Assembly: GCF_000960975.1 (NCBI RefSeq)
Contig: NZ_CP010803.1
Coordinates: 4,743,818-4,807,817 of the forward strand
Origin: Martelella endophytica
GTDB taxonomy: Bacteria; Pseudomonadota; Alphaproteobacteria; Rhizobiales; Rhizobiaceae
Length of the DNA: 64,000 nucleotides
Direction of reading: 5' to 3'
In this document: positions 27,581-37,743 of the stretch, one piece after another
Numbering within the stretch: the stretch's first letter is position 1
How the letters are laid out: each line of letters starts with the position of its first letter
The notes under the pieces: model-generated
Databases searched by the model: none
The model's input: the letters and a program-made list of their open reading frames with translations, nothing else
Told to the model about the DNA's origin: nothing
Program-made: the position numbers and the translations under genes

Positions 27581-27798
27581 GGCTTGCGTTCTTGGGCTCT
27601 GCTGACGCGGGCAGAACGCTGCGGAAACGCCCCGGCAGGATGTGACAAACGTCATGGATGACCACCGGCGCGCAAACCTGTATAGTCTGGTCTCCATCAG
27701 GAAGAAGTGAGGAGCTTCCTGGCGGAGGAAACGGCCTTTGCCGACGCCTGCCTGCAGGTGCCCGGACGCAAGGCTGTATGACATGGGAGGAGATACCG

Positions 27799-28788
27799 AT
27801 GGTATTCCCGTCAAGGCCGACGGACGAGCATGTTCATGCCGAAACCGTTCTGGCGACGGCACTTTCCGCGCAGGGCCCCGCCTTTTCGCCGGTCGCGGCC
27901 TCATGGTGGCGATCGCTCGTCCAGCACAAGCTCGATCCGGCCGGAGCGACAGACACCGAAGACAGGCGGCTCGGCGCCAGCGAACTGAGCGAGCGGCGCG
28001 AACGGGCAGACCCGATGCTGTCGATTGCCGGCTCGCGGCTTGACCGCCTGTTCCGCTGTGTTGCCCAATCGGCCTGCGGCGTTTTCCTGAGCGATGCCGA
28101 CGGCTTCGTTCTCGATCACCGCTACCGGGATGCCGACCGCGAGAGTTTCCAGCTCTGGGGACTGAGAAAGGGGCGAAGCTGGGCGGAGGCTGTCGAGGGG
28201 ACCAACGGCATCGGCACCTGCCTCGCCGAGGGACGTCCCCTGGTCATCCATCGCGACGAGCACTTCTTCAACCGCAACATCGCCATGAGCTGCATCGACG
28301 CGCCGATCTATGGCCCCGACGGAGATCTCATCGGAGCTCTCGACGTATCCTCCGCGCGCTCCGATCAGACGGCTTCGGCCAACCACATGATTGCCGCCCT
28401 GGTGCAGCAGACGGCGCGGCAGATCGAGGCCGATTGTTTCCGCGCCGCCCATCCCGGCCACCGCATCCTGATCGCCGATGGCGGCGACAGAGACGACACC
28501 GTCACATCCCTCATCGCGGTTGACGGCGACGACCTGGTGGTCGCTGCGACCCGCTCCGCCCGCCAGGCCCTCGGCCTTGCCCTATCCGGCGCCTTCACGC
28601 CGGTACCGGCTGCGGATCTCCTCGGCGGCGGCCCCGAAGCGCGCGGCTTCGATCCGGCCGAACGCGCGGTGCTGGTGCAGGCGCTGGCGCGCCAGAGCGG
28701 CAATGTCCAGGGTGCAGCGCGCGAACTCGGCGTCAGCCGGGCAACGCTTTATCGGCGCATGAAGAGGCTCGGCATGACGACCAACTGA
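27799..28788 (+). CDS. AcoR-like GAF/Fis regulator lacking the AAA+ domain
   Basis: Regulator of 329 residues. The N-terminal and central part resembles the sensor region of AcoR-type activators ([48 protein letters not shown] domain at about 60-200), and the last 45 residues are a Fis-type helix-turn-helix ([22 protein letters not shown]). The sigma-54-interacting AAA+ module (GAFTGA, Walker motifs) that normally separates these is absent; the short linker shows no remnant. It must therefore work without opening sigma-54 promoters itself. The ATG at 27799 has GGGAGGAGA upstream. Position before an aldehyde dehydrogenase suggests it controls that gene in response to an alcohol, aldehyde or ketone. 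Confidence 0.85.
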   Translation: MVFPSRPTDEHVHAETVLATALSAQGPAFSPVAASWWRSLVQHKLDPAGATDTEDRRLGASELSERRERADPMLSIAGSRLDRLFRCVAQSACGVFLSDADGFVLDHRYRDADRESFQLWGLRKGRSWAEAVEGTNGIGTCLAEGRPLVIHRDEHFFNRNIAMSCIDAPIYGPDGDLIGALDVSSARSDQTASANHMIAALVQQTARQIEADCFRAAHPGHRILIADGGDRDDTVTSLIAVDGDDLVVAATRSARQALGLALSGAFTPVPAADLLGGGPEARGFDPAERAVLVQALARQSGNVQGAARELGVSRATLYRRMKRLGMTTN

Positions 28789-28816
28789 GGTCTCGCTGCA
28801 ATTCGCCGCGGCCAAC

Positions 28817-28834
28817 TGTTTCAAAATTGAGACA
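28817..28834. promoter_or_regulatory. Imperfect 18-base palindrome upstream of the aldehyde dehydrogenase
   Basis: TGTTTCAAA and ATTGAGACA pair at seven of nine positions. It lies 99 bases before the aldehyde dehydrogenase start and just after the AcoR-like regulator gene. It is a candidate binding site for that regulator. I saw no convincing sigma-54 -24/-12 element in this 145-base gap. Confidence 0.4.
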
Positions 28835-28933
28835 GGATGCGAGATCCTCTCCCGCGCCGCAGGTGACGAATGCAAAATCCGCAGGCAGGCTTCTTCTCCA
28901 TCCAACGTTCAGATTGATCTGGGAGGAGAAGAC

Positions 28934-30454
<1,521 letters not shown>

Positions 30455-30479
30455 GCAAAAGGGGTTCCTCCCGGGCGGG

Positions 30480-30503
30480 CGGGTGGAGCTCAGGCTCCGC
30501 CCG
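30480..30503 (+). terminator. Terminator-like hairpin between aldehyde dehydrogenase and DUF779 genes
   Basis: CGGGTGGAGC and GCTCCGCCCG form ten pairs (one G-U) over a TCAG loop, and TTCGTCTGTTTT follows. This looks like an intrinsic terminator that would cut expression of the DUF779 gene relative to the dehydrogenase unless read through. Confidence 0.6.
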
Positions 30504-30535
30504 TTCGTCTGTTTTCAGGAAAGGACGAAAGCATC

Positions 30536-30970
30536 ATGGAGAAAACCGACATCCACTGCGTCACCGACGCCGACCTGCCGGAGGGCGCCGAGAAAGGCAG
30601 CCGCGTCACCGCCACGACGGCAGCGCGCGCGCTGATACGCGACATCCGCGCCGACCACGGCGAGATCATGTTCCACCAGTCTGGCGGCTGCTGCGACGGT
30701 TCGTCGCCGATGTGCTATCCGAAGGCGGAATTCCATCTCGGTACCAGCGATGTGAAGCTTGGCACGGTCGAGGGTGCGGAGGTGTGGATTTCCGGTCCGC
30801 AGTTTCAGGCCTGGAAGCACACGCAACTGATCCTCGATGTGGTGCCTGGCCGCGGCGGCATGTTCAGCCTCGACAACGGTCGCGAAAAGCGCTTCCTCAC
30901 CCGCTCGCGCGTTCTGAGCGCGGAGGAGCTGGAAATGCTGGACAAGGCGGCTCACCGATCGAGCGTCTGA
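30536..30970 (+). CDS. DUF779 domain protein
   Basis: Small protein of 144 residues of the DUF779 family, found next to acetaldehyde dehydrogenase genes in many proteobacteria and actinobacteria. The conserved stretch HQSGGCCDGSSPMCY, with three cysteines, suggests metal or redox function, but no biochemical role is established to my knowledge. There is no signal peptide. It lies 81 bases after the dehydrogenase, separated by a terminator-like hairpin, with its own GGAAAGG ribosome binding site. Confidence 0.85.
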   Translation: MEKTDIHCVTDADLPEGAEKGSRVTATTAARALIRDIRADHGEIMFHQSGGCCDGSSPMCYPKAEFHLGTSDVKLGTVEGAEVWISGPQFQAWKHTQLILDVVPGRGGMFSLDNGREKRFLTRSRVLSAEELEMLDKAAHRSSV

Positions 30971-31103
30971 GACCAACGCTCACGTAACCTCTAGGTCCTT
31001 GAGGCGCAATTCGGCCATCGCGGTTGCGGAACATACCCCCCCGCCCATCCATTTCAGAACTGATGGCTCCGCACGGGAGCCGGTTCGAAGGATGCGCCGC
31101 GCA

Positions 31104-31865
31104 ATGCAGCAACTGGCCGACAATTTCTGGACGTTCCGTGGTGATTTCAAGGTCGCCAGAGTGATCAATCTCGGCACCCATATGTCGCTTGTGCGCCGGG
31201 CGAACGGCAGGTTCCTGCTTCTCGACAGCTATGATCTCGATGGGGGCGATCTTGACGCGCTGCTGTCGCTGACGGACGGCGGCCGTGCCATCGAAGCCGT
31301 CATCAACGTCCACCCGTTCCACACGCTTCATTGCACCGCCATCCATGCGCTTCTTCCGCACGCCCGTCTTTTCGGCACGCGCCGCCACCACGAGCAGGTG
31401 ACGGATCTTCCTTGGGAGCCGGGCTTTATCGAAGACAGGGCGACCCAGGAGGTCTTCGCCGGGGACCTCGGCTTTTCGGTGCCGCAGGGCATCGACTTCG
31501 TCTGCGAAGACGACAGCGTTCATGTCGCCTCGGTGCTCGTTCGTGACCGGCAGAGCAGCATCGTCCATGTCGACGACACGATCAATGTGCTGGCAGCACC
31601 CGGCCTTCTCGGCAAGCTCCTGCCGCAATCGAAACTGAAGTTCCACCCGCAGCTTTCCAAGGCGCTTGAGAAACGTGCCGGTGCGGCGGACGACTACGCG
31701 CAATGGGCGGAAAGTATCGCCAACGCCTGGGCCGGCACGCCCGTCGTCTGTGCCGCACACTCATCCATCCGCAAGCTGCCTCAGGACGGCTGGCGAAACG
31801 AGATCGGAGAAGCCCTGGCCGCCGTCGAGACCACGCTTTCCAGACACCGCTCCGAACACGGTTGA
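31104..31865 (+). CDS. Metallo-beta-lactamase-fold-like protein of unknown function
   Basis: Protein of 253 residues. The order of elements resembles the metallo-beta-lactamase fold: an opening MSLVRRANGRFLLLDSYD hairpin, a metal-motif-like HPFHTLHC at about residue 71, then VHVDDTINVL near residue 155 and a late AAHSS. The classical HxHxDH motif is not complete, so zinc binding and hydrolysis are uncertain. ATG 31104 is preferred; ATG 31092 and a longer open frame from 30999 exist but lack ribosome binding sites. It is 133 bases after the DUF779 gene and unrelated to the LacI operon downstream as far as can be seen. Confidence 0.65.
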   Translation: MQQLADNFWTFRGDFKVARVINLGTHMSLVRRANGRFLLLDSYDLDGGDLDALLSLTDGGRAIEAVINVHPFHTLHCTAIHALLPHARLFGTRRHHEQVTDLPWEPGFIEDRATQEVFAGDLGFSVPQGIDFVCEDDSVHVASVLVRDRQSSIVHVDDTINVLAAPGLLGKLLPQSKLKFHPQLSKALEKRAGAADDYAQWAESIANAWAGTPVVCAAHSSIRKLPQDGWRNEIGEALAAVETTLSRHRSEHG

Positions 31866-31901
31866 TGTTCGTTGCCCGAACGAAAACCGAAACAAAGACC
31901 G

Positions 31902-31930
31902 TTGACGTCTTGCATCAAAGTGATTATACG
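31902..31930 (+). promoter_or_regulatory. Probable promoter of the lacI-type regulator gene
   Basis: TTGACG (31902-31907) and TATACG (31925-31930) are separated by 17 bases. The -10 element lies inside the LacI-type operator at 31921-31938, so binding would block the promoter. Confidence 0.5.
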
Positions 31931-31938
31931 CTTAATCA
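31921..31938. promoter_or_regulatory. LacI-type operator 1 (upstream of regulator)
   Basis: TGATTA(N6)TAATCA inverted repeat; its reverse complement matches operator 2 at 33041-33058 in 15 of 18 positions. The central CG flanked by A/T-rich arms is typical of LacI-family operators. It overlaps the presumed -10 element, implying autorepression. Confidence 0.65.
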
Positions 31939-31962
31939 TAGCCATTTCGGGAGGATGGACCG

Positions 31963-33003
31963 GTGACGATCGGGCAGAGACGGGTAAAACGGGTGACACA
32001 GAGCGATGTCGCGGCCATGGCCGGGGTTTCGACGGCTGTGGTCTCGGCCGTCATCTCGCCCAAGCCCGGCAAGACCATCCGTGTCGGCGAAGAGGCGGAA
32101 AAGCGGGTGCGCGCCGCCATGGAGGCGCTCGGCTATGCCCCCAATGTCGTGGCACAATCGCTTGCCGGCGGCCAGCGCAACATTATCGGCGTTTTCACCT
32201 ATGAAGCCGTGTTTCCGTCGGACCGGGAGAACTTCTTCTATCCCTTCCTGCTCGGCATCGAACAGGGCGCAATGAAGCGCGGGCAGGACCTGCTCCTGTT
32301 CACCTCGTCCTCACTGGACCGGGGCCCACGCAGCATCTTTCCCGCCGGAACCAACAGGATGGGCGTTGCCGATGGCGCGATCCTTCTGGGCGAAGAGCCG
32401 GACAAGAGCGAGCTGAAGCGGCTTTATGATACCGGTTTTCCGTTTGTAACCATCGGCCGACGCATCGCCGAGGGCGCGGACCTCAACTGGGTTGCCGCAG
32501 ATTACGCCGCGGCTGTCGAGGATGTAATTGCCCGTTGCGCAGCACTCGGACACCGCAAGCTCAAATTCCTGGGCAGCAGCCGTGTACGCGAGCAGAATGA
32601 AGACCGCGAGCAGGGATTTCTGCGGCACGGGCAACAGGGCCTCGAACTTTCCGTAGAACGCTTTGACCCGGCTGCGATTGACGCGGCATGGACCAGGCAG
32701 TGCCTTGCGGAGGGTCATACCGTCGTGCTGACGGAAACCTTCGCCCACGCAACCGCACTGGAACGACAGATCGTCGAGCGCGGCGGCAGCATACCGGGTA
32801 CCATTTCCGTTGTCGCGCTGGCGGCACCGCTCACGGTGTCGGCGGATGTCGAACGCTGGACGCGGATATCGGTCCCGCGTGAAGACATGGGTGAGCGGGC
32901 GGTTGAACAACTGATTGCCCGCATCCGCGCGCCCGAGGACGACATAGCCAACATCACTTTGCCCTGCGGCTTCGTGCCGGGCGAGACACTCAAAGCCATC
33001 TGA
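31963..33003 (+). CDS. LacI-family transcription regulator
   Basis: Repressor of 346 residues. The N-terminal helix-turn-helix is VTQSDVAAMAGVSTAVVSAVIS, followed by the hinge region GYAPNVVAQSLAGG and a periplasmic-binding-protein-like effector domain (from IIGVFTYEAVF). It starts at GTG 31963 behind GGGAGGA. It heads the sugar importer operon that follows after 24 bases, and two matching 18-base operators flank it, one at its own promoter and one inside the start of the binding-protein gene. The effector is presumably the imported sugar or a product of it. Confidence 0.93.
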   Translation: MTIGQRRVKRVTQSDVAAMAGVSTAVVSAVISPKPGKTIRVGEEAEKRVRAAMEALGYAPNVVAQSLAGGQRNIIGVFTYEAVFPSDRENFFYPFLLGIEQGAMKRGQDLLLFTSSSLDRGPRSIFPAGTNRMGVADGAILLGEEPDKSELKRLYDTGFPFVTIGRRIAEGADLNWVAADYAAAVEDVIARCAALGHRKLKFLGSSRVREQNEDREQGFLRHGQQGLELSVERFDPAAIDAAWTRQCLAEGHTVVLTETFAHATALERQIVERGGSIPGTISVVALAAPLTVSADVERWTRISVPREDMGERAVEQLIARIRAPEDDIANITLPCGFVPGETLKAI

Positions 33004-33027
33004 TCTGATAACGGGAGGAAAGAGATC

Positions 33028-34278
33028 ATGACACATCATTTGATTAAGCGGTTAATCGTCGCGACTGCCCTGTGCGGCGCGATGGCAACGGCGGCAAGTG
33101 CGGAAAACCTGCGCTTCACCGTCTGGACCGGCAGCCAGGCGCATCTCGACATGTTGAACGGCATTGCCGAGGGTTTCGCCGAAACCCATCCGGATGTCAC
33201 GGTCCAGTTCGACACGATCCCGTTCGGTGACTATGTGCAGAAGCTGACGCTGCAGCTTGCCGGCGGCAACCCGCCCGATCTTGGCTGGCTTCTGGAAAAT
33301 TCCGCCCCGGCCTTTGTCGAAGCAGGCGTTCTCGCGGATGTCGGCGATACGCTGAACGCCACCGATGGCTACGACTATGCGGACCTTTCCGAACCGGCGA
33401 TGGGCCTCTGGGTCAAGGATGATGCCGTCTACGGCGTGCCATTCTCAACCTCACCCTTCATCGTCTACTACAACAAGTCGCTTTATGATGCTGCTGGCCT
33501 TGAGACACCAACAGCACGCGCCGAAGATGGCTCGTGGACCTGGGAACAGCTAAAAACCGATGCCGCAGCACTTCGCGATGCAGACGCCGGCGTCTGGGGT
33601 TATGAGACGGTCGACGGCCAGGGCTATGGCGCCCGCGTCTGGCACAACCTGATCCCGATCATCCGCGCTTATGGCGGCGATGCCTGGACGGACGGCACAT
33701 GCCAGTTCGACAGCGCCCAGTCGGTCGAAGCAGTCAAGCTCTTCCACGACATGGTCTATGCCGATGGTTCTGCCGTGCCGCCCGGTGAACAGGGCGACTT
33801 CTTCTCCGGCAACGCGGCGCTGACCGTGGCGCAGATTTCCCGCGTCTCGAAACTCGCCGATGTCGATTTCGAATGGGGCATCGCGCCCCTGCCCTCTGGC
33901 CCTGCCGGTGAAGCGGCAACGATCGGACAGGCCGGTGTCGTCGCCTTTGCCCAGGGCAAGAACAAGGAACTCGCTTCCGAATTCCTCGCCTACATGACGG
34001 ACAAGGATAATGTCGCGACCATGGCGGCCTTCTTCCCGCCGGCACGCAAGTCCGTGCTGGCAAGCGACGGCTTCCTTACCAGCAACCCGGCCGTGACGCC
34101 GGAGCAGATGAAGATCGTCGCCGAAGGTATCGAGAGCGGCACGGTCCTGCCGAGCCACGAGCGCTTCCCGCAGATCGAAGCCGAGGCCCGGCCCGATTTC
34201 GATGCGCTCTGGTCGAGCGACGCCGATGTTCAGGCCGTCATGACCAAGCTCTGCGAGGATATCCAGCCGCTGCTCTGA
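33028..34278 (+). CDS. Sugar ABC transporter substrate-binding protein
   Basis: Periplasmic solute-binding protein of family 1, 416 residues. A signal peptide covers residues 1-25 (ending ASA-E), then LRFTVWTGSQAHLDMLNG, typical for sugar-binding proteins, and GVPFSTSPFIVYYNKSLYDAAG. The ATG follows GGGAGGAAAG. Codons 5-10, within the signal peptide, coincide with LacI-type operator 2. A 9-base-pair GC hairpin after the stop probably protects this message, giving more binding protein than permease. The sugar cannot be named from sequence. Confidence 0.93.
   Translation: MTHHLIKRLIVATALCGAMATAASAENLRFTVWTGSQAHLDMLNGIAEGFAETHPDVTVQFDTIPFGDYVQKLTLQLAGGNPPDLGWLLENSAPAFVEAGVLADVGDTLNATDGYDYADLSEPAMGLWVKDDAVYGVPFSTSPFIVYYNKSLYDAAGLETPTARAEDGSWTWEQLKTDAAALRDADAGVWGYETVDGQGYGARVWHNLIPIIRAYGGDAWTDGTCQFDSAQSVEAVKLFHDMVYADGSAVPPGEQGDFFSGNAALTVAQISRVSKLADVDFEWGIAPLPSGPAGEAATIGQAGVVAFAQGKNKELASEFLAYMTDKDNVATMAAFFPPARKSVLASDGFLTSNPAVTPEQMKIVAEGIESGTVLPSHERFPQIEAEARPDFDALWSSDADVQAVMTKLCEDIQPLL
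33041..33058. promoter_or_regulatory. LacI-type operator 2, inside the binding-protein coding sequence
   Basis: TGATTAAGCGGTTAATCG contains TTAA-nCGn-TTAA, the symmetrical core expected for LacI-family operators. It begins 13 bases after the start codon. Repression here would act as a roadblock to transcription or combine with operator 1 through a DNA loop of about 1.1 kb. Confidence 0.6.
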
Positions 34279-34310
34279 GGAGCTGCGATATCATCAGGAC
34301 AAAACAATAC

Positions 34311-34333
34311 CGCCGCCGGCAGTACCGGCGGCG
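34311..34333 (+). terminator. GC hairpin between binding-protein and permease genes
   Basis: CGCCGCCGG and CCGGCGGCG form nine pairs over a 5-base loop, 32 bases after the binding-protein stop, without a T-run. This is the usual place for a partial terminator or mRNA-stabilising stem in ABC operons. Confidence 0.55.
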
Positions 34334-34375
34334 ATCAGGAAATTGCATCCAACTTTGCCCGCAAAGGAAGCGACC

Positions 34376-35275
34376 ATGTCCGCTGCCAGAACAGGGCCCT
34401 CCCTGACGCTGAAGACACGTGAAGCGATCTCAGGATGGCTCTTTGTAAGCCCGATATTGGCGGGTTTTCTGATCTTCTTCGTCGGCCCCCTGATTGCTGT
34501 CTTCTATTACTCCACCACGGAATGGAATCTGCTCAGCCAGCAATCCAGCTTCGTCGGCATGGACAATTACGTCGATGCGCTGACCCGCAACGACACGTTC
34601 TGGCATGTGCTCGGCAATTCGCTGATCTTCGCCGCCGGCCTTGTGCCGCTCAACATGGCTCTGGCGCTCGGCCTCGCGCTGGCGCTGTCGAAACCGATGC
34701 GCGGCGTCGTCATCTTCCGCACCGTGTTCTTCGCGCCCGTGATCACCTCCGCAGTTGCCTGGGCAATCATCTGGACCTTTCTGCTCCAGCATGAATCGGG
34801 CGCGGTCAATCAGGCGCTTTCGCTTGTCGGCATCGATGGGCCGAACTGGCTGCACGAACCGCGCTGGGCCATGGCCTCCGTTATCGTCACCCGCGTGCTG
34901 AAGACCGTCGGGCTCAACATGATCCTCTATATCGCGGCGCTGCAGTCGATCCCGCGCGACTATGAGGAGGCAGCAAGGCTCGAAGGCGCCAATGGCTGGG
35001 AGATCTTCCGCCGCATCACCTGGCCGCTTCTGGCGCCGACCACGCTGGTGATCATGGTGATTACCGTCGTCGGCTCGCTGAAGGTCTTCGACCATATCTA
35101 TCTCATGACCGGCGGCGGACCGCAGAACGCCACGCTGGTGCTCGCCTTCTACATCTATGAACAGGGCTTCAAGTTCTTCAACACAGGCTATGCCTCCGCG
35201 CTCGCGGTGGTGCTGTTCGTACTCATTCTGGCGCTCACCATCCTGCAAATGCTTTTGAAGGCGGTGCGCAAATGA
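34376..35275 (+). CDS. Sugar ABC transporter permease (MalF/UgpA type)
   Basis: Inner-membrane permease, 299 residues, six membrane segments. It opens with LKTREAISGWLFVSPILAGFLIFF and contains the EAA loop EAARLEGANGWEIFRRITWPLL and a final MTGGGPQNATLVLAFYIYEQGF, all typical of sugar permeases. ATG 34376 is chosen, with AAGGAAG seven bases upstream. It overlaps the next permease by four bases. Confidence 0.94.
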   Translation: MSAARTGPSLTLKTREAISGWLFVSPILAGFLIFFVGPLIAVFYYSTTEWNLLSQQSSFVGMDNYVDALTRNDTFWHVLGNSLIFAAGLVPLNMALALGLALALSKPMRGVVIFRTVFFAPVITSAVAWAIIWTFLLQHESGAVNQALSLVGIDGPNWLHEPRWAMASVIVTRVLKTVGLNMILYIAALQSIPRDYEEAARLEGANGWEIFRRITWPLLAPTTLVIMVITVVGSLKVFDHIYLMTGGGPQNATLVLAFYIYEQGFKFFNTGYASALAVVLFVLILALTILQMLLKAVRK

Positions 35276-36114
35276 ACTACCGGCTACAACAGAAAATCAC
35301 CCGGATCTGCTGGGTCGTCGGCCTCGCCGCGCTCGCCATCCCCTTTGTGTTTCCGTTCATCTGGATGCTCTCCGGCGCGTTGAAGGGACAGGCGGACGTC
35401 TTCGCCTCGGCTTCGCTGATCCCGCAAACCATCCACTGGTCGAACTTTTCCGAGGTCTTCTCCTACCAGCCGTTTGCGCGGCAATATTTCAACTCGCTCT
35501 ATATCGCCGTGATCGTCACCACGCTCACGCTGTTCCTGTCATCGATGGCGGGCTATGCGCTGGCGCGGCTACGCTTTGCCGGTAGCGCGCTGGTGCTGCT
35601 TCTCTTGATCTCGGCGCTGATGATGCCGGAGGAAGTGACCATCATTCCGAACTTCTTCCTGATGCGGGAGCTCGGCCTGATGAACACCCACATGCCGCTG
35701 ATCCTGCTGCCGCTGTTCGGCTCGCAGGGCGTGATGGCGACCTTCCTGATGCGCCAGTTCTTTCTCGCTTTGCCGAAGGAGCTGGAAGAAGCGGGCCGTA
35801 TGGACGGGCTCTCTCGGTTCGGCGTCTATTTCAAGGTGGCACTGCCGCTGTCGAAACCGGCGCTTTCGGCCGTCGGCATCATCACCTTCCTGTTTTCGTG
35901 GAACCTCTTCCTCGAGCCGCTGGTCTTCGTGAACGACATCAAGCTCTTCACCTTGCCGCTGGCACTCGCAAACTTCACCGACACCTACGGCCTGCCGCTT
36001 TGGCACCTGCAGCTTGCAGCCACCGCGCTCGCCGTCATTCCCATGCTCATCGTCTACATTCTGGCCCAGCGCCAGATCGTCGAAAGCTTCGCCCTGTCAG
36101 GCGTGAAAGGATAA
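35272..36114 (+). CDS. Sugar ABC transporter permease (MalG type)
   Basis: Second inner-membrane permease of the LacI-controlled importer, 280 residues. The EAA loop reads EEAGRMDGLSRFGVYFKVALPLSKPAL, and FLFSWNLFLEPL is at the usual place. Its ATG overlaps the preceding stop (ATGA). The FAD oxidoreductase gene starts 4 bases after its stop, so the two are almost certainly cotranscribed. Confidence 0.94.
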   Translation: MNYRLQQKITRICWVVGLAALAIPFVFPFIWMLSGALKGQADVFASASLIPQTIHWSNFSEVFSYQPFARQYFNSLYIAVIVTTLTLFLSSMAGYALARLRFAGSALVLLLLISALMMPEEVTIIPNFFLMRELGLMNTHMPLILLPLFGSQGVMATFLMRQFFLALPKELEEAGRMDGLSRFGVYFKVALPLSKPALSAVGIITFLFSWNLFLEPLVFVNDIKLFTLPLALANFTDTYGLPLWHLQLAATALAVIPMLIVYILAQRQIVESFALSGVKG

Positions 36115-36118
36115 CAAA

Positions 36119-37738
36119 ATGAAAGAACTGACCAGCGATATCGTCATCATCGGCGGTGGACTTGGCGGCGTGGCCGCGGCGCTTGCAGCGCTCAAACTCG
36201 GCCGCAGCGTCATCCTGACAGAGGAATTCAAATGGCTTGGCGGCCAGCTGACGACACAGGCCGTGCCGCCGGACGAAAATCCGTGGATCGAAAGCGATGG
36301 CTCGACGGCAAGCTATCGCCAGCTCCGCGCCGAAATCCGCAACTATTACCGCCGCAACTATCCGCTGACGGACGCGGCGCGCGCAGATGAAAACCTCAAC
36401 CCGGGAAGCGGCAATGTCTCGCCACTCTGCGCCGAGCCGCGCGCCGGCGTTGTCGCCATTGACGCGCTTCTGGCGCCATGGTTTGCAACCGGCCGGCTGA
36501 CCATCCTCATGTCGGCGAAACCCATTGCCGCGGAGACCGATGGCGATCGCTTCACCTCGGTCACCGTGCGCTCTGTCGAATATGGCGAAATGATCCTGAC
36601 CGGCCGCTATTTCATCGATGCGACCGAACTCGGCGATCTTCTCGAACTTGGCAATGTCGAGCATGTCATCGGCGCCGAAAGCCAGGCCGAGACCGGCGAA
36701 CCGGCAGCGCTTGCAGGTGCTGCCAACCCGTTCGACCAGCAGGCCGTCAGCTGGTGTTTCGCGATGAGCTATCATCCGGACGAGGACCACACCATCGAGC
36801 GCCCGCGCGACTACGATATCTGGCGCGACTTCAAGCTCGATTTCTGGCCCGACCGCCAGCTCTCCTTCATCGGCCCCAACCCGGTGACGCTGGAGCCGGA
36901 CAACCGCCCGCTTTTCGTCGGCGACAGCGATGCAAAGTTCGCGCCCGACAACTGGCATTACCGGCGAATCTTCTACCGGAAGAACCATGCCGGCAACCGC
37001 TATCCATCCGATATCTGCCTCGTCAACTGGCCGCAGATCGACTATTGCGGCGGCCCGATTGTCGGCGTGTCCGCAGAAGAAGCGGAAAAGCATCTGGAAG
37101 GCGCCCGTCAATTGTCGCTTTCGATGCTCTACTGGATGCAGACGGAAGCGCCGCGCCATGACGGAGGCTACGGCTATCGCGGCCTGAAGCCGGCGGGTGC
37201 GGTCATGGGCACGCTCGATGGCCTGACGATCGCCCCCTATATCCGCGAGAGCCGCCGCATCAAGGCGCTGTTCACGGTCACCGAAAACCATGTCGGCATC
37301 GATGCCCGCGAGGGGCTTACGGGCGCAGAACAGTTTGCAGACAGTGTCGGCGTCGGTTCCTACCGTATCGATCTTCACCCCTCGACGGCGCCGCGCAATT
37401 ATGTCGACATCGCCAACTGGCCGTTCCAGATCCCGCTCGGAAGTCTGATCCCCGAGCGGGTGACGAACATGCTGCCGGCCTGCAAGAATATCGGCACAAC
37501 GCACCTCACCAATGGCTGCTATCGCCTCCATCCGGTGGAATGGAATATCGGCGAAAGCGTCGGTGCGCTCGCCGCCTATTGCATCGAAAACGACATCAGC
37601 CCGCGCGGCGTGCGCGAGACGGCGGACCGGCTTGCCGATTTCCAGCACCTGCTGACGAGCCGTTTCGAAGTGCCGCTCGCCTGGCCGCAGCATATCCGTG
37701 AAACACCGAGGCTCGAACTCTTCGGGCGCGTGGAGTAG
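36119..37738 (+). CDS. FAD-dependent oxidoreductase (FAD_oxidored family) in a sugar operon
   Basis: Flavoprotein of 539 residues of the FAD_oxidored family (PF12831 type). The N-terminal FAD motif is IVIIGGGLGGVAAALAALKLG, followed by LTEEFKWLGGQLTTQAVPPDE, a very characteristic beginning for this family. The C-terminus includes NMLPACKNIGTTHLTNGCYRLHP and NIGESVGALAAYC, which complete the FAD site. No signal peptide is present, so it is cytoplasmic. It lies between the permeases and the ATPase of the sugar importer, so it presumably oxidises the imported compound or a product. Family members have no well-established substrate; this is the only catabolic enzyme in the operon. Confidence 0.85.
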   Translation: MKELTSDIVIIGGGLGGVAAALAALKLGRSVILTEEFKWLGGQLTTQAVPPDENPWIESDGSTASYRQLRAEIRNYYRRNYPLTDAARADENLNPGSGNVSPLCAEPRAGVVAIDALLAPWFATGRLTILMSAKPIAAETDGDRFTSVTVRSVEYGEMILTGRYFIDATELGDLLELGNVEHVIGAESQAETGEPAALAGAANPFDQQAVSWCFAMSYHPDEDHTIERPRDYDIWRDFKLDFWPDRQLSFIGPNPVTLEPDNRPLFVGDSDAKFAPDNWHYRRIFYRKNHAGNRYPSDICLVNWPQIDYCGGPIVGVSAEEAEKHLEGARQLSLSMLYWMQTEAPRHDGGYGYRGLKPAGAVMGTLDGLTIAPYIRESRRIKALFTVTENHVGIDAREGLTGAEQFADSVGVGSYRIDLHPSTAPRNYVDIANWPFQIPLGSLIPERVTNMLPACKNIGTTHLTNGCYRLHPVEWNIGESVGALAAYCIENDISPRGVRETADRLADFQHLLTSRFEVPLAWPQHIRETPRLELFGRVE

Positions 37739-37743
37739 GTCCC

